From Thauera sedimentorum (GTDB taxonomy: Bacteria; Pseudomonadota; Gammaproteobacteria; Burkholderiales; Rhodocyclaceae), in contig NZ_JACTAH010000001.1 in assembly GCF_014489115.1 (NCBI RefSeq), positions 1,240,001 to 1,304,000 of the forward strand: 64,000 nt of DNA. Reading direction: 5' to 3'. The notes under the pieces were generated by a model that saw nothing but the letters and a program-made list of their open reading frames with translations, was not told the DNA's origin and searched no databases. A program made the position numbers and the translations under genes. Positions 63,285-64,000 of the stretch are shown here, piece by piece (position 1 is the stretch's first letter; every line of letters begins with the position of its first letter).

Positions 63285-64000
63285 ATGTCGTCCCTAGACC
63301 TGCCGCTGCTGTTCGTCGTCTTCGTCCTCGCGGCGGTGCTGGTGGCCTTCGTGCGCGAAAAATGGAGCCCGGACGTGGTGGTCGCGGCCGGCGTCGCCGC
63401 CCTGCTGGTGGCGCAGTTGCTCACCCCGGCCGAAGTGCTGTCGGTGCTCTCCAACCCGGCCCCGGTGACCATTGCCTGCATGTTCGTGCTCTCCGCCGCG
63501 CTGGAACGCACCGGCTGCGTCGAGGTGCTGGGCAACTGGCTGGGCGCGCTGGTGGGCGACAACCCGGTGCGCCTGCTCGGCGGCCTGATGCTGCTGGCCA
63601 TCCTGATTTCCGCCTTCATCAACAACACCCCGGTGGTGGCCATTCTCACCCCGGTGGCCATCGCCCTGGCGCGGCGTTCCAGCACCCAGCCGTCCAAGCT
63701 GCTGATTCCGCTTTCCTACGCCACCATCCTCGGCGGCACGCTGACCATGATCGGCACCTCGACCAACATCCTGGTCGATGGCGTGGCGCGCAAGCAGGGC
63801 CTGGAGCCCTTCGGCATGTTCGAGATCACCCTGGCCGGTTCGGCGCTGGCGGCCAGCGGCTTCATCTTCGTAATGCTGTTCGGCCGCCGCCTGCTGCCGG
63901 CGCGCGAGACGCTTTCACGCATGCTGCGTCCCGACCTCGAGCGCACCTTCATGAGCGAGCTGCTGGTGCCGCACGACTCACCGATGAGCGGCCGCACCAT
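63285..64000 (+). CDS. SLC13/DASS-type anion transporter (partial, runs off window)
   Basis: The first 238 codons of a membrane transporter, open to the last base. The family motifs INNTPVVAILTPVA and IGTSTNILVDG are the paired Ser-Asn-Thr-type substrate and sodium sites of the DASS family. Members carry dicarboxylates, citrate or sulfate; some larger ones carry cytoplasmic TrkA-C domains in the middle. Substrate cannot be told from this part. Start ATG at 63285. Confidence 0.85.
   Translation, partial: MSSLDLPLLFVVFVLAAVLVAFVREKWSPDVVVAAGVAALLVAQLLTPAEVLSVLSNPAPVTIACMFVLSAALERTGCVEVLGNWLGALVGDNPVRLLGGLMLLAILISAFINNTPVVAILTPVAIALARRSSTQPSKLLIPLSYATILGGTLTMIGTSTNILVDGVARKQGLEPFGMFEITLAGSALAASGFIFVMLFGRRLLPARETLSRMLRPDLERTFMSELLVPHDSPMSGRT

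Noticed and set aside
1..64000. tRNA, rRNA, CRISPR arrays, prophage genes or insertion sequences
   Set aside because: I looked for cloverleaf arms, regularly spaced repeats, transposase and phage motifs and saw none that hold up.

Overview
The window looks like a chromosomal segment of a high-GC denitrifying betaproteobacterium of the Azoarcus/Aromatoleum/Thauera group (Rhodocyclales). The reasons are a complete cyclohexanecarboxylate (bad/ali) catabolic cluster with a LIV-type ABC transporter, an FNR/DNR-type box, a proteobacterial dedicated sortase system, many c-di-GMP proteins, and typical housekeeping genes (moaA, serB, aroG, rbgA, slyX, rmuC, rlhA). No rRNA, tRNA, CRISPR array, insertion sequence or prophage gene is visible. 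The genus is an inference.

1-16.0 kb: an alicyclic acid catabolic region. AliA (CoA ligase, cut by the window edge) and a periplasmic binding protein run leftward. AliB (ring acyl-CoA dehydrogenase) runs rightward and is followed by the convergent MarR repressor gene badR. Next comes a rightward operon: badH, badI, an acyl-CoA dehydrogenase, glutaryl-CoA dehydrogenase, the ABC transporter livGFHM and a nitroreductase, closed by a strong terminator. A second rightward operon holds badK, a 3-hydroxyacyl-CoA dehydrogenase and a thiolase. Together they can import a carboxylate, activate it, desaturate and hydrate the ring, oxidise and cleave it to pimeloyl-CoA, and beta-oxidise that through glutaryl-CoA to acetyl-CoA. 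Three copies of a 14-bp palindrome, GT(C/A)AAT-A(G/C)-ATTGAC, lie on the -35 elements of the flanking promoters and are the likely BadR operators. GC content seems lower here than downstream.

16.0-18.5 kb: a leftward SulP-type anion transporter with a tandem universal stress protein. 18.8-26.5 kb: a leftward four-gene operon in which every junction is an ATGA overlap. It encodes an NMT1-like binding protein, two membrane PAS-GGDEF-EAL proteins and a PhnD-like/PAS sensor. 26.6-36.0 kb: a leftward six-gene run of DUF2126 transglutaminase, circularly permuted ATP-grasp/Alpha-E fusion, second transglutaminase, HDAC-like deacetylase, NYN/LOTUS protein and DUF429 protein. 36.2-39.9 kb: an M20 amidohydrolase and a YbbP-type permease.

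40.0-43.9 kb: an orphan amino-acid-type binding protein between a diguanylate cyclase and an EAL protein. 44.0-54.9 kb: mostly core genes. 55.0-64 kb: a ZIP transporter; a hemerythrin-PAS-CRP regulator behind an FNR/DNR box placed for class II activation; the dedicated sortase system (sortase, VIT/VWA target, PdsR/PdsS two-component pair); and the start of a DASS/SLC13 transporter that runs off the right edge.
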